From Acidomonas methanolica (lineage in GTDB: Bacteria; Pseudomonadota; Alphaproteobacteria; Acetobacterales; Acetobacteraceae): a DNA stretch of 64,000 nt. The position numbers and the translations under genes were made by a program. Position 1 is the stretch's first letter; every line of letters starts with the position of its first letter. Positions 63,802 to 64,000 of the stretch are shown here, in pieces. The notes under the pieces are model-generated. The model worked only from the letters and a program-made list of their open reading frames with translations. It did not search any database and was not told the origin of the DNA. Location of the stretch: NCBI RefSeq assembly GCF_004346035.1, contig NZ_SLZN01000011.1, positions 1-64,000 of the forward strand, read 5' to 3'.

Positions 63802-64000
63802 GTGACGCCGCGTGACGCCGCCGCCCTTCTGCGCGCCACGATCACCGCCGCCACGCCGCTGGGTGGCGGTGATCTCTCCGAAGTCATGGCGATCACTTTC
63901 CAGCGATCCGGCGAGCCGCCACGGGAGGCCGTCGTCAAGACTGGTCCCTTCCCGCCCCGCGAGGCGCGCATGCTCGACCGACTGCGCGCGGCGGGCGCGC
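63802..64000 (+). CDS. Fructosamine kinase family protein, N-terminal part
   Basis: The frame is open from GTG 63802 through the window end, giving about 66 residues. It shows ITAATPLGGGDLSEVMAITF and PREAVVKTGPFPPREARML, the glycine-rich loop and nucleotide-binding Lys of the aminoglycoside-phosphotransferase/fructosamine-3-kinase fold. In bacteria this gene is often paired with a low molecular weight phosphatase, as here. The rest is beyond the window. Confidence 0.75.
   Translation, partial: MTPRDAAALLRATITAATPLGGGDLSEVMAITFQRSGEPPREAVVKTGPFPPREARMLDRLRAAGA

Noticed and set aside
62865-63971. Long minus-strand frame extending over the phosphatase gene
   Set aside because: Only its C-terminal 95 codons (start 63152) look like a protein. 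The upstream part is antisense to a clear phosphatase with catalytic motifs.

Overview
This GC-rich 64-kb stretch looks like an alphaproteobacterial chromosome, most probably an acetic acid bacterium (Acetobacteraceae). That placement rests on ribosomal operon content, the style of the r-proteins and RNA polymerase subunits, and tRNA-Arg(CCU) carrying a group I intron as reported in other alphaproteobacteria. The genus cannot be fixed from reading alone.

Layout. 1-149 is the right end of an IS3-family insertion sequence. 238-4273 holds a 2-keto-4-pentenoate hydratase-like gene, a secreted Gly/Trp repeat protein, divergent dciA-like (DUF721) and mutY genes, and two small unknowns. From 32716 down to 4423 runs one long minus-strand block of translation and transcription genes: rplK-rplA-rplJ-rplL-rpoB-rpoC, then rpsL-rpsG-tuf, the S10 cluster (rpsJ to rpsQ), the spc cluster (rplN to adk) and the alpha cluster (rpsM-rpsK-rpoA-rplQ). 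The block departs from the textbook order: fusA is absent between rpsG and tuf, secE-nusG is absent upstream of rplK, and a strong intrinsic terminator separates rplO from secY. A good promoter precedes rpsM.

32944-41392 is a minus-strand two-component system followed by a complete tripartite RND efflux pump. rmuC and a small Cys-containing lipoprotein come next. From 43231 to 50614 a plus-strand cluster encodes two TonB-dependent receptors, a Tat-exported NylC/DmpA-type (P1/S58) N-terminal-nucleophile hydrolase, a DUF3311 protein and a sodium:solute symporter. A Zur-box-like palindrome overlaps its proposed promoter. I read this as a possible uptake-and-hydrolysis system for an unknown amide or peptide substrate; it is the best candidate here for an undescribed pathway.

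50637-57754 carries housekeeping minus-strand genes (holA, lptE, leuS, a DUF3576 lipoprotein) and a 705-residue SARP/BTAD-type regulator. At 58254-58596 lies a tRNA-Arg(CCU) gene split after the anticodon by a 266-nt ORF-less group I intron; P1, P3, P4 and P7 can be paired by eye. Downstream are a Tat lipoprotein with a terminator in its leader, a papain-like-motif protein, a copper chaperone and copper ATPase pair, a small membrane protein, a low-molecular-weight tyrosine phosphatase, and the start of a fructosamine-kinase-family gene cut by the window edge.
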